From NCBI GenBank assembly GCA_947475465.1, contig CANJLK010000005.1:58667-122666 (forward strand): DNA of 64,000 nucleotides, read 5' to 3'. How positions within the stretch are numbered: position 1 is the stretch's first letter; every line of letters starts with the position of its first letter. Position numbers and translations under genes: made by a program. Source of the stretch: Caulobacteraceae bacterium. GTDB taxonomy: Bacteria; Pseudomonadota; Alphaproteobacteria; Caulobacterales; Caulobacteraceae. The notes under the pieces are model-generated. The model saw only the letters and a list, made by a program, of their open reading frames with translations. It did not search any database and was not told where the DNA came from. This document shows, piece by piece, positions 50,606-62,578 of this stretch.

Positions 50606-51577
50606 ATGGCGCTTTCGGCGATTCAGGCGATTGAGGTGTTGCGCGCGGCGGGCGAGCCGACGCGGCTGCGAATCCTCGCTCTCCTGGCGCGCGAGGAGTT
50701 GGCGGTGCTCGAACTCTGCCGCGTGCTGGACCAGAGCCAACCCAGGGTTTCGCGCCATCTGAAGCTGCTCGCCGAAGCGGGCCTTGTCGAGCGATTTCCA
50801 GACGGGGCCTGGGTGTTCTATCGACTGGCCGCGGCCGGCGAAGCCGGTGACCTGATCTGCGAAATGCTCGAGCGCATCGACCCCTCCGACGCGGCCCTGG
50901 CGCGCGACCGCGAGCGGTTGTCGGCGGTCTGGGCCGAGCGGGCCAACGAGGCCGGCGATTATTTCGCGCAGAACGCGGCGCGCTGGGACGAGATTCGCTC
51001 GCTCTATGTGTCCGAGGCCGACGTCGAGGCGGCGATCCTGAAGGCCGCCGGGCCCGGCCCATTCCGCCGGCTGGTCGACCTGGGCAGCGGCACGGGGCGC
51101 ATGCTGACCCTGCTTGGTCCCAAGGCCGAGCAGGCGGTCGGCCTCGACCAGTCCCAGCAGATGCTCAACATCGCCCGCAGCCACGTGGCCGAGGTCGGGC
51201 TGGAGCGTTGCGAACTGCGCCATGGCGACATCTTCGGCACCCGCCTGCCCAGCGCCAGCGCTGACGTGGTGGTGGTCCACCAGGTGCTGCATTACCTCTC
51301 CGATCCGGCAGCCGCCGTTAAGGAAGCCGCGCGTATCGTGGCGCCAGGAGGTCGGCTGATCATTGTCGACTTCGCGCCGCACAAGCTGGAGTTCCTGCGC
51401 GAGCAGCACCAGCATCGCCGGTTGGGCTTCGCCGAGCCGGAGATGAGCCGGTGGCTGGGCGAGGGCGGGCTGGGCGAGGTGCGGACCCTGGCGCTGCCGG
51501 CGACACGCAGCGATGGGCTGACGGTGAAAATCTGGACCGCGGAACGCGCCGCGGACGTGCAAAGGAGCGCGGCATGA
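50606..51577 (+). CDS. ArsR-family HTH fused to SAM methyltransferase-like domain (SahR-like methionine regulator)
   Basis: GEPTRLRILALLAREELAVLELCRVLDQSQPRVSRHLKLLAEAGLV then LVDLGSGTGRMLTLLGP; upstream of metF/metH. Confidence 0.85.
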   Translation: MALSAIQAIEVLRAAGEPTRLRILALLAREELAVLELCRVLDQSQPRVSRHLKLLAEAGLVERFPDGAWVFYRLAAAGEAGDLICEMLERIDPSDAALARDRERLSAVWAERANEAGDYFAQNAARWDEIRSLYVSEADVEAAILKAAGPGPFRRLVDLGSGTGRMLTLLGPKAEQAVGLDQSQQMLNIARSHVAEVGLERCELRHGDIFGTRLPSASADVVVVHQVLHYLSDPAAAVKEAARIVAPGGRLIIVDFAPHKLEFLREQHQHRRLGFAEPEMSRWLGEGGLGEVRTLALPATRSDGLTVKIWTAERAADVQRSAA

Positions 51578-52509
51578 GCCCGCTGAAGACTGGTCTGGGA
51601 CCCGTGGCGCGGGCTGGCGGGGGCGGCAAGCCCCGCCCCAGCGTCTCGTTCGAATTTTCGCCGCCCAAGGGGCCGAAGTCGGAGGCCAGCCTGTGGGAGG
51701 CGATCCGCCGCCTCGAGCCACTGAATCCGACCTTCGTCTCGGTGACCTACGGCGCCGGCGGCTCGACCCGCGAGCGCACCCACCGCACGGTGGTGCGGAT
51801 GCTGAACGAGACCACGCTGAAGCCCGCCGCCCACCTGACCTGTGTGGAGGCCTCGCGGGCCGAGGTGGACGAGGTGATCCGCGACTATTGGGACGCCGGC
51901 ATCCGCCATATCGTCGCCCTGCGCGGAGACCCGCCGGGCTCGTTGGGCGGGGCCTATTCGCCGCGCGCCGACGGCTATCAGAACGCAACGGAGCTGACCG
52001 CCGGCATCCGCGCCATCGCACCCTTCGACGTCAGCGTCGGCCTCTATCCGCAGGTCCATCCGGAAAGCCCGTCGGTGGACCACGACATCGAGGTGCTGAA
52101 GGCCAAGATCGATGCCGGCGCGACCCGGGCCATCACCAACTTTTTCTTCGATTTCGACGGCTTCCTGCGCTTCGTTGAGCGGGTGCGGAAGGCGGGCGTG
52201 ACGATCCCGATCCTGCCCGGCATCATGCCGGTGACCAGCTTCGAGGGTCTCAGCAATATGTCGCGGCGGATCGGCGTGACGATCCCGACCTGGCTCTCCA
52301 ACCTGTTCGACGGGCTGGATGAAGACCCGGAGACGCGCAAGCTGATCGCCGCTTCGGTGGCGACCGAGATGTGCGCCCGGCTGGCCGAAGAGGGTTTCTC
52401 GGACTTCCACTTCTACACCTTGAACCGCGCCGACCTGGTCTACGCCATCTGCCGCGTGCTTGGCGTGCGCGAGCCCCTCACTGAAACTCCGAAGGAGGCC
52501 GCGGCATGA
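51574..52509 (+). CDS. metF: Methylenetetrahydrofolate reductase
   Basis: SFEFSPPKGPKSEASLWEAIRRLEPLNPTFVSVTYGAGG; ATGA overlap with previous gene. Confidence 0.95.
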   Translation: MSPLKTGLGPVARAGGGGKPRPSVSFEFSPPKGPKSEASLWEAIRRLEPLNPTFVSVTYGAGGSTRERTHRTVVRMLNETTLKPAAHLTCVEASRAEVDEVIRDYWDAGIRHIVALRGDPPGSLGGAYSPRADGYQNATELTAGIRAIAPFDVSVGLYPQVHPESPSVDHDIEVLKAKIDAGATRAITNFFFDFDGFLRFVERVRKAGVTIPILPGIMPVTSFEGLSNMSRRIGVTIPTWLSNLFDGLDEDPETRKLIAASVATEMCARLAEEGFSDFHFYTLNRADLVYAICRVLGVREPLTETPKEAAA

Positions 52510-53567
52510 CGCGGACCGAACGTATCGCGGCGCTGAAACAGGCCGCCAAGGAGCGGGTCCTGATCCTCGACGGGTCGTGGGGCGTGATGTTCCAGAAGCG
52601 CGGGCTGACGGAGGAGGACTACCGCGGCGAGCGGTTCAAGGACCACGTCGGGCAGATGAAGGGGAACAACGACATTCTGTGCCTGACCAGGCCCGACATC
52701 GTCGGGGACCTGCACGACCAGTACTACGCGGCTGGGGCAGATATAAGTGAAACCAATACCTTCTCGTCGACTTCTATCGGACAGGGTGAATATGCCCAGG
52801 AGGCCGCGGTTCGGGACATGAACCTGGCGGGGGCGCGGATCGCCCGCGAGGTGGCCGACCGCTGGACGGCGAAGGAGCCGCACAAGCCCCGGTTCGTGGC
52901 CGGCTCGATCGGGCCGCTGCCGGTGATGCTGTCGATGAGTTCGGACGTGAACGATCCGGGCGCGCGCAAGGTGACGTTCGACCAGGTCTATGCGGCCTAT
53001 CGCGAGCAGATCCAGGCGCTGCACGACGGCGGGGTGGACCTGTTCCTGGTCGAGACCATCACCGACACGCTCAACTGCAAGGCGGCGATCAAGGCGATTC
53101 TGGATCTGCAGGACGAGGGCTACGAGCCCCTGCCGATCTGGATCTCGGGGACCATCACCGACCGCTCCGGCCGCACGCTTTCGGGCCAGACGGTGGAAGC
53201 GTTCTGGAACTCGGTGCGTCACGCCAAGCCGTTCGCCATCGGACTGAACTGCGCCCTGGGCGCCGAGCTGATGCGGCCGCATATCGCCGAGCTCAGCCGG
53301 ATCGCCGACACCCTGGTCTCGGCCTATCCCAACGCCGGCCTGCCCAACGCCTTTGGGGAATATGACGAGACGCCGGACCAGACCGGGCACGCCCTGCACG
53401 ACTGGGCCGAGCAGGGCATCGTCAACATCCTGGGCGGCTGTTGCGGCACCACGCCGGATCACATCCGGCATGTGGCGCAGGCGGTGCGCGGCATGACGCC
53501 CCGGCCCGTGCCAGAACGGCCGACCGCCATGCGGCTGGCGGGGCTGGAGCCGTTCGAGCTGGCGTAA
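52506..53567 (+). CDS. metH: Methionine synthase, homocysteine-binding half
   Basis: [29 protein letters not shown]-like [25 protein letters not shown]. Confidence 0.93.
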   Translation: MTRTERIAALKQAAKERVLILDGSWGVMFQKRGLTEEDYRGERFKDHVGQMKGNNDILCLTRPDIVGDLHDQYYAAGADISETNTFSSTSIGQGEYAQEAAVRDMNLAGARIAREVADRWTAKEPHKPRFVAGSIGPLPVMLSMSSDVNDPGARKVTFDQVYAAYREQIQALHDGGVDLFLVETITDTLNCKAAIKAILDLQDEGYEPLPIWISGTITDRSGRTLSGQTVEAFWNSVRHAKPFAIGLNCALGAELMRPHIAELSRIADTLVSAYPNAGLPNAFGEYDETPDQTGHALHDWAEQGIVNILGGCCGTTPDHIRHVAQAVRGMTPRPVPERPTAMRLAGLEPFELA

Positions 53568-53569
53568 AG

Positions 53570-53696
53570 CCGCTCATCCCCGCGAAAGCGGGGACCCAGG
53601 GGTTTTGTGTTTCTGAATTTCAACTACCCAGGCCGGCCCGATCCAAAGTGCGGCGACGAAAAAAGCCTGGGTCCCCGCTTTCGCGGGGATGAGCGG
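53570..53696. repeat. 127-bp palindromic (MITE-like) element between the two metH halves
   Basis: CCGCTCATCCCCGCGAAAGCGGGGACCCAGG (53570-53600) and exact reverse complement at 53666-53696. Confidence 0.93.
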
Positions 53697-53715
53697 TAAG
53701 TAGGTTTTCACGACG

Positions 53716-56376
<2,661 letters not shown>

Positions 56377-56403
56377 GGAAGAAGCCGTTAGGATGGGGCA
56401 GCG

Positions 56404-56841
56404 TTACTGCCCCGGCGCCGGCATGCATACACGAAGCGCTTGATCGGCAAGGTCTAGGCGATTGGCTTCTAGGGCAATGCGTTTTGCCTCGCCGCACTGG
56501 CCTTGGCGCACTGCCTCCGAGACCATTGCCATGGTGGCTCGTTCGGCTTGGCGCTCGGGTGACACGCAGGCGCTGGCCATCTGCCTGTCGTTGGCGTCGC
56601 CGTATTGGTTGGCGATAGCCTGGGCCGCATCGCAGCGCCCATCTCGCAGGTCGCTCACGAACTCTTCAGCCAACGCTTTGCGTTCTCGGCGCTGTCGGAT
56701 CGCGTTGCCCAGCGCCACGAAGCCGTTAGGCGCGGTGTCGCAGGTTAAAGTGCCGCCAAACGAACTGCAGTTGGTGGTGGTCTGTGCTGCAGCCGGAAAA
56801 GCTAGCGCCAGGACTGTTATAAATGCCGCTGATCGAACCAT
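56404..56841 (-). CDS. Hypothetical secreted protein
   Basis: Signal peptide MVRSAAFITVLALAFPAAAQ; Cys-containing mature region. Confidence 0.65.
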   Translation of the reverse strand: MVRSAAFITVLALAFPAAAQTTTNCSSFGGTLTCDTAPNGFVALGNAIRQRRERKALAEEFVSDLRDGRCDAAQAIANQYGDANDRQMASACVSPERQAERATMAMVSEAVRQGQCGEAKRIALEANRLDLADQALRVCMPAPGQ

Positions 56842-57028
56842 TGGACGCCCTCCCGTAGCTAAACAGCCTAGCGCGATCATGGTACCAGACCTTCGGTGTT
56901 GGGTAACTGCGGAACGGCGCTGCTCATTGTCTCGTCAATGACGAGGACAGTGCTTTGGGCATGGGATCGGCTTTGGAATTCCGGAGACAGGTTATCCCCA
57001 ATCACTGCCCTGCAATCCTATGGATTAC

Positions 57029-57056
57029 GGGATTACGGTGACGCTGTACGAAACAG
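57029..57056 (-). repeat. REP-like motif, copy 1 (overlaps 3' end of RAYT gene)
   Basis: Plus strand GGGATTACGGTGACGCTGTACGAAACAG. Confidence 0.85.
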
Positions 57057-57731
57057 GTCGGCCTGATCGCCGGGTGATCGGGGCTTTGGTCCTCGCCGGG
57101 CTGGCGCTAGCTTTCGGTCGGTCTGGATTTCGAGCGCCGTGATCCACGCGTCCGCACCGACCGGGCGGCCAGTGGACCGCGACCGTCGGATCGCCCTGAC
57201 GGCGGCGACGTCCTCGGCCGCCTCGAACAGGCCAGAAAAATCCGCGATGCGGTCCAGCAGGGGCGCCGTCGTCACCACGCCATCGTCGCGTCCCGCCAGA
57301 TGCGCCCGAGCGCTCGACCACGGCCAATCGGCCGCCCTGTGAACCAATCCCGCGCGCACAGGGTTCATCGGCACATAGCGCGCCGCGGCCATGAGGTGGC
57401 GCTCATCCATGGCCGTGGAACTGAAGCGCCCTTGCCACAGATGCCCGGTCACCTTCAGCCGGGCGTGAATCCTGGCTGTATAGCGACGATGCGCTTCGGC
57501 GAAGGTCGCCCTGAGCCCGTCGGGGTCGGATGGCGTCATGATGAAGTGGACGTGGTTCGGCATCAGGCAGTAGGCCCAGATCTCGGTCCTGGCCCGCGCC
57601 GCTGCGGTGGAAATCAGATCGAGATAGGCGCGATAATCGTCTTCGCCGAAGAACACGGTCTCACGCCGGTTCCCGCGCTGGGTGACATGGTGCGGGATTG
57701 CGGGAATGACGGTGCGGGCGAGGCGAGCCAT
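57033..57731 (-). mobile_element. REP-associated tyrosine transposase (RAYT, Y1_Tnp / IS200-like)
   Basis: HHVTQRGNRRETVFFGEDDYRAYLDLI, AYCLMPNHVHFIMTP (HUH-like), LWQGRFSSTAMDE. Confidence 0.9.
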
Positions 57732-57786
57732 GGGCGGCAGAGTAGCTCAATTGGAACAAAAAGGAAACACTGGGGCGATTGCGGGG

Positions 57787-57830
57787 CTGTTTCGTACAGT
57801 GTCACCGTAACCCCGTGTCACCGTAACCCC
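57787..57830 (+). repeat. REP-like motif, copy 2 (inverted) plus partial tandem repeat
   Basis: CTGTTTCGTACAGTGTCACCGTAACCCC then GTGTCACCGTAACCCC; 26/28 match to reverse complement of copy 1. Confidence 0.85.
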
Positions 57831-57976
57831 ACTAGCCTGCCACTCATTTTCGACGCACGCGCCAGGACAACAGCGCAGACAGGGGACGACGCTATTCTGG
57901 TCGGACGGATAGACACGCGGCACGCCCCAGCAATAGTCTGACAGGGCGACCGCAAACCGGGCGGCAAGGGGCCGCT

Positions 57977-58513
57977 ATGGAAACACTCGAAGTCATCGCG
58001 CGGCCACACTTCAACAAGGTCGATCTCGCCTGGCTGACAGATATCCGGACACGCCGTGCCGGCAGCCGGGGCGCGCCCTATTTTACCCTAGTCTTCGCCA
58101 ACCTCAGTCTAACGTCCGCAGCCTTCCTCAAAGCAGTCCGCACTCACACCAAGAACATCCACCCCATCCGATTCCGTCTCCGCTCAGCACTGGTCGTACC
58201 TGAGCACGCGGCAGGCCGCTTCCACGTATTTCTGATCCCGGACGAAGGCTTCGGTGCAATTTTGAAGCTGCACGACGTTCTGCACGTTGGGCCTCTAAAG
58301 CCAGCCCTACGTCAGGACAGCCCTTATCTGCCTCACATCACCGTCGCGACAACTTCCGACTACGCGACTGCCCGAGATCTAGCCGTCGCCCTGAATCAGG
58401 GGGGCATCGACATACAGGGCCACATCGAAGCCTTGGAGGTTGAGTCCCGAATTGATCAGACCATCAAGCTGGTGGCAGAGGTCCCACTCTCGAAGGCAGG
58501 CTGGTTCGGGTAA
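57977..58513 (+). CDS. 2H phosphoesterase / 2'-5' RNA ligase-like protein
   Basis: Two HxTx-type motifs: RFHVFLIPDE and LPHITVATTS. Confidence 0.65.
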   Translation: METLEVIARPHFNKVDLAWLTDIRTRRAGSRGAPYFTLVFANLSLTSAAFLKAVRTHTKNIHPIRFRLRSALVVPEHAAGRFHVFLIPDEGFGAILKLHDVLHVGPLKPALRQDSPYLPHITVATTSDYATARDLAVALNQGGIDIQGHIEALEVESRIDQTIKLVAEVPLSKAGWFG

Positions 58514-58555
58514 CCGCCGCCGAGCCGGAACGACTGCATCCGGGTGCTGGGCTTA

Positions 58556-58651
58556 GGGATTACGGTGACACTGTACGAAACAGGTCGGCCTGACCTTCGG
58601 GCGCTCGGGGCTTCGGCCCTCGGCGCGCCGCCGCGAGCTTTCGTTCGGTCT
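58556..58651 (-). repeat. RAYT-tail repeat A (about 96 bp)
   Basis: Minus strand encodes QTERKLAAARRGPKPRAPEGQADLFRTVSP* vs RAYT tail QTDRKLAPARRGPKPRSPGDQADLFRTASP*. Confidence 0.88.
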
Positions 58652-58755
58652 GGGATTACGGTGACACTGTCTGAAACGGGTTGGCCTGAACGCCCGGCGA
58701 TCCGCGTTTTGCTCCACGCCTCGCCGCGGCGATCTTCCGGGAATTACGTGCGGCC
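58652..58755 (-). repeat. RAYT-tail repeat B, diverged (directly adjacent, same orientation)
   Basis: Minus strand encodes RKIAAARRGAKRGSPGVQANPFQTVSP*; begins GGGATTACGGTGACACTGTCTGAAACGG on plus strand. Confidence 0.8.
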
Positions 58756-58851
58756 CGGGGCTGACGTATAGATTGTCCGGGCCAAAGCGTGGTCACGCCG
58801 CCGCCGCTGGGCGCCGGGACGCAGCGACCCCCCTTGAGACTGGAGACCCTC

Positions 58852-59310
58852 ATGACGCCGACTTCGCAGACCGACATCGCGGACCTGGGGCGGCGGCTCG
58901 CCCTGTTGGAGGATCGCGAGGCGATCCGGGAATTGACGGCGCGCTACTGCTGGCTTGTGACGCGCGGCGAGGCGGAGGCCGTGAGCGCGCTCTACACCGC
59001 CGACGGCGTGTTCGAGGTGCCGGCCCCCGACGGGGGGCGGCATGAGACGGTGGGCCGGGCGGCCATCTTCCAGCGGCTGGCCAGCGTGAGGCCCGGTCAG
59101 GTCTGCCCCATCGTCGGCAACCATATCATCGCGGTGACGGGCGACGAGGCGGTAGGGACCTGTGCGATGCGCAACACGCCCCGGGACGTTGAGGGAAACC
59201 TCTCCCAGGTGGTCGGGTTCTATCGCGACCAGTACCGCCGCGAGGACGGCGGTTGGCGCTTCGCCGCTCGCCGGTGGTTCATCTATGTGCCGGTCTACGA
59301 CGTGGGCTGA
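58852..59310 (+). CDS. SnoaL/NTF2-like family protein
   Basis: LALLEDREAIRELTARYCWLVTRGEAEAVSALYTADGVFEVPAPDGG...YRDQYRREDGGWRFAARRWF. Confidence 0.85.
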   Translation: MTPTSQTDIADLGRRLALLEDREAIRELTARYCWLVTRGEAEAVSALYTADGVFEVPAPDGGRHETVGRAAIFQRLASVRPGQVCPIVGNHIIAVTGDEAVGTCAMRNTPRDVEGNLSQVVGFYRDQYRREDGGWRFAARRWFIYVPVYDVG

Positions 59311-59500
59311 CGGCCGGCGTGGCGGGCGTCAGACCGCCTTGCCAGGATGGCGTTGACGCGGCTTTGCCAGCCGGGGCCGGATTGGCGCAGGCGGTCGATG
59401 AGGTCGGCGTCGAGGCGCAGGGTGACTTGGCGGGGCGCAGGACCTTGTCGCCGTCGCGCAGTTCGGCGCGCTGTTCGGGGGTACGGAAGGTCCTTCTTAG
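59300..59500 (-). pseudogene. Frameshifted antitoxin-like (BrnA/ribbon-helix-helix type) remnant
   Basis: Minus strand RTPEQRAELRDGDKVLRPA then shifted frame RQVTLRLDADLIDRLRQSGPGWQSRVNAILARR. Confidence 0.5.
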
Positions 59501-59504
59501 TGGA

Positions 59505-59978
59505 TCAAACCCACTCGACCTTCGTGATCTCGTACGCTTTCGAGCCGCCGGGAATTCTCACCTCGACGACATCGCCGCTCTCCTTGCCGATCATCGCACG
59601 CGCGATGGGGGAGGTGATCGAGATGCGCCCCTGCTTCACGTCGGCCTCATGTTCTCCCACGATCTGGTAGCGGGCTTGTCCCTCTGAATCCTGGTCGATC
59701 ACGGAGACGGTGGCGCCGAACTTGATCTGGGCGCCGGACAGCTTTGTGACGTCGATGACCTGGGCGCGCGCGATCATGTCGCCGATCTGGACAATCTGTC
59801 CCTCGATCCAGCCCTGGCGATCCTTGGCGGCGTGGTACTCGGCATTTTCCTTCAGGTCGCCGTGGAGGCGCGCCTCTCCGATGGCGACGGTTACGGCGGG
59901 CCGCTCGATGGTCTTGAGACGCTTCAGGTCTTCGTCCAGGGCGCGATAGCCCCGGACGGTCATCGGCACTTTATCCAT
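59505..59978 (-). CDS. greA: Transcription elongation factor GreA
   Basis: [45 protein letters not shown]. Confidence 0.95.
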   Translation of the reverse strand: MDKVPMTVRGYRALDEDLKRLKTIERPAVTVAIGEARLHGDLKENAEYHAAKDRQGWIEGQIVQIGDMIARAQVIDVTKLSGAQIKFGATVSVIDQDSEGQARYQIVGEHEADVKQGRISITSPIARAMIGKESGDVVEVRIPGGSKAYEITKVEWV

Positions 59979-60154
59979 GGCGATTGGTGACTCGCGTTCG
60001 CTCTAGGGGAAGGTTGGAGAACTCGGACGCAGGCGCAGACGTCCCGAGCAGCGATGGCCTTGGTGACCTAGCACGACCAGCGCCGGGATTCGGCCGCCGA
60101 TGTCTCAGCCCAAACGCCTGCTCACCGAACAGATCCCAAAGGGCGTTAAGATAT

Positions 60155-60169
60155 GTTCCGTTTTTGTTC
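60155..60169 (+). promoter_or_regulatory. LexA (SOS) box candidate GTTC-N7-GTTC
   Basis: GTTCCGTTTTTGTTC, 58 bp upstream of the terminase-like ORF. Confidence 0.65.
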
Positions 60170-60227
60170 TCATTTGGCGCGGAAGGTGATAGGGTAGGCC
60201 GCTGGGCTTAGGGCGTGGCGGCGGAGG

Positions 60228-60974
60228 GTGGCGATGGCGGATGGGTCGGGGCAGGGCGGGATTTCGGCGGGGGCGGGGGTGAGGTTTTCGCAGGCGTTGG
60301 GCGAGGCGATCTGTGCGCGGGTGGCGGCGGGCGAGACGTTGGCGTCGGTGTGCCGGTCGCCCGGGATGCCGCACCGGCTGACGGCGACCAACTGGCGCAG
60401 GCAGTATCCGGAATTCGGGGCGGCGATGGACGCGGCGGCGCTGGCGGCGCGCACGGCCAGGCGGCTGGCCGAACGTGAGGCGGCGGCGCGGTGGATGGCG
60501 CGGCGAAAGGCGCCGGGCGGCCAGCGGGCGAAGTACGGACCCGCGCTGGCGGAGGCGATCTGCGCGCGGCTGAGCTGTGGGGAGAGCCTGCTGGCGATCT
60601 GCCGCGATCCGGCGATGCCGGGGATGCCGACAGTGTTCCGGTGGCTGCGGGAGTATCCCGAGTTCGAGGCCATGTATGTGGTCGCGCGCCGCGAGCAGGC
60701 CGACTACCTGCTGGACGAGGCCCGCGAGGTGGCGATGGGGGCGACGCCGAAGAGCGTGTGGGCGGATCGTTTGAGGTTCGACACCATCCGCTGGATGACC
60801 GCCAGGCTGGCGCCGAAGAAGTACTGCGAACGGCTGGTGGTGGCCCAGGGGCTGGCGGCGTTGGCGGCCGAGCAGGCGGAGGCGGCCGGCAAGGGCGGCG
60901 GGCTGACGGTGGTGATCCGGCGGTTCACCGACGCGCCGGACCCGGAGGCGGGCGAGTATCCGGAGATCGACTGA
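60228..60974 (+). CDS. Terminase-small-subunit-like protein with duplicated HTH
   Basis: ALGEAICARVAAGETLASVCRSPGMP...WRRQYPEF and ALAEAICARLSCGESLLAICRDPAMPGMPTVFRWLREYPEFEAMYVVAR; ATG at 60234 also possible. Confidence 0.65.
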   Translation: MAMADGSGQGGISAGAGVRFSQALGEAICARVAAGETLASVCRSPGMPHRLTATNWRRQYPEFGAAMDAAALAARTARRLAEREAAARWMARRKAPGGQRAKYGPALAEAICARLSCGESLLAICRDPAMPGMPTVFRWLREYPEFEAMYVVARREQADYLLDEAREVAMGATPKSVWADRLRFDTIRWMTARLAPKKYCERLVVAQGLAALAAEQAEAAGKGGGLTVVIRRFTDAPDPEAGEYPEID

Positions 60975-60989
60975 CGAGGGGGCCCGACC

Positions 60990-62327
60990 TCAGTGGGCCT
61001 CCAGCGAGGCCGCGGCGTCGCGGTCGGTGGTCTGGGCCGCGAAGAAGAACAGGCACGAGGCCGCGAACCAGAACACCGGCACCGCCAGCAGGCTGTAGCG
61101 GATCGCTTCGTGGCCGTAGGCTTCCTTGAAGAGGTCGCTCAGCGCGCCGAACAGCACCGGGCCCAGGCCCGCGCCGACGACCATGACGCAGAAGCCGGTG
61201 ACGACGGTCATCAGGCCCCGCACGTCCGAGCGGACCACGGCGAGGCCCGCGACGCTGACGGCCGCCTGGATGCCGCCGCAGCAGACCATCGACATGAAGA
61301 AGCCGAAGAAGGAGAGCTGCGGCGTCGGGGCCAGGATGGTCAGGAGCCCAAAGGGAATGCCGCACAGCAGCGAGGCGCAGCAGTAGTAGATGCGCCAGCG
61401 TTCCCCGCGCTTGGAGAGATGGTCGGTGGCGAGACCGGCGGTCAGGGTGGCGGTGATGGAGCCGGCCGCCAGCGAAAGGCCGAAGCCGGCGCTCATCTCG
61501 GTGGCGCTGAGGTGGTGCACGCGCATGAAGAAGGCCGGCATCCAGGCCAGGATTCCGCCGACCGCCAGGTTCAGGACGATCTTGGCGGCCACCAGCCGGA
61601 CCACGGTGGGGACGCTGAAGATGTATCTGATGCTTTCCCACGAGGTGGCCGGCGGCCGGGTGCTCAGCGTCTCGTAAACCCCGCGCTTCGGCTCGCGCAT
61701 GGTGAGGAAGAGCAGGACGCCGAACAGGACCCCGGGGATTCCCATGACCAGGAAGGCGGCGCGCCAGCCGTAGCGGTCGGCCGTGGCGCCGGCCACGAAG
61801 GCGCCGACGCCGGAGCCCAGGGCCGAGCCCACCTGGGTGAACGACATGGCGATGCCGCGCCGGTGGCGCGGGAAGAGGTCGCCGATCATCGACATGGCGC
61901 CGGGCTGGCTGCCGGCCTCGCCGGCCGCGACGCCGATGCGGGCGAGCAGCAGGGTGATGAGCGTCGTCGCGATGCCGCAGGCCGCCGTGAAGGCGCTCCA
62001 GACGACAACGGAGGCGGCGATGAGGTTTCGCCGGTTCCCACGGTCGGCGAGGCGCGCCAGAGGGAAGCCCGCGACGGCGTAGACGAAGGTGAAGGCGGCC
62101 CCGGTGATCCAGCCCATGGTGGTGTCGTTGGCGCCGTACTCCTTCTGGATCGGGACCAGGAGGATCGACATGATGTTCCGGTCGGTCGACGCGAACAGGT
62201 AGATCATCGCGATCATGGCGCTGACGTAGGCGCGGTAGCCGAAACCCTCGTCGGACCACAGGGCCGGCTTGGGCGGGCTCGCGGCGATCGGCGCCGCCGC
62301 CACAGGCTTATGGTCGCTGGCCGTCAT
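60990..62327 (-). CDS. MFS transporter
   Basis: 12-TM pattern, [61 protein letters not shown]. Confidence 0.92.
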   Translation of the reverse strand: MTASDHKPVAAAPIAASPPKPALWSDEGFGYRAYVSAMIAMIYLFASTDRNIMSILLVPIQKEYGANDTTMGWITGAAFTFVYAVAGFPLARLADRGNRRNLIAASVVVWSAFTAACGIATTLITLLLARIGVAAGEAGSQPGAMSMIGDLFPRHRRGIAMSFTQVGSALGSGVGAFVAGATADRYGWRAAFLVMGIPGVLFGVLLFLTMREPKRGVYETLSTRPPATSWESIRYIFSVPTVVRLVAAKIVLNLAVGGILAWMPAFFMRVHHLSATEMSAGFGLSLAAGSITATLTAGLATDHLSKRGERWRIYYCCASLLCGIPFGLLTILAPTPQLSFFGFFMSMVCCGGIQAAVSVAGLAVVRSDVRGLMTVVTGFCVMVVGAGLGPVLFGALSDLFKEAYGHEAIRYSLLAVPVFWFAASCLFFFAAQTTDRDAAASLEAH

Positions 62328-62578
62328 GGGCCTCCCCCCTCCGCGATCTGTCCCAGCCCGGTCTGCGCCGCGCGTGGGGACTATCTGAGGGCGGTGGAAG
62401 GCGGAGTCGAGGGGCGTCGTGCGAACCTCGTCATGCCGCCACGGCGCTTTCGGCCAGGTCGATTGGCGAAGATCCTGGGAAACGACGCCTTGAAGACCGA
62501 CCTCAATCCGCTGGACTGACTGCTGCAACATCTGGCGGCGGCCTTCGATCCCAAGCGCCAGAGGGCCGTGCGAGGGGA

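Noticed and set aside
57731-57765. tRNA-like D-arm string GAGTAGCTCAATTGGAAC
   Set aside because: No matching acceptor stem, anticodon arm or T-arm nearby; it overlaps the RAYT upstream region
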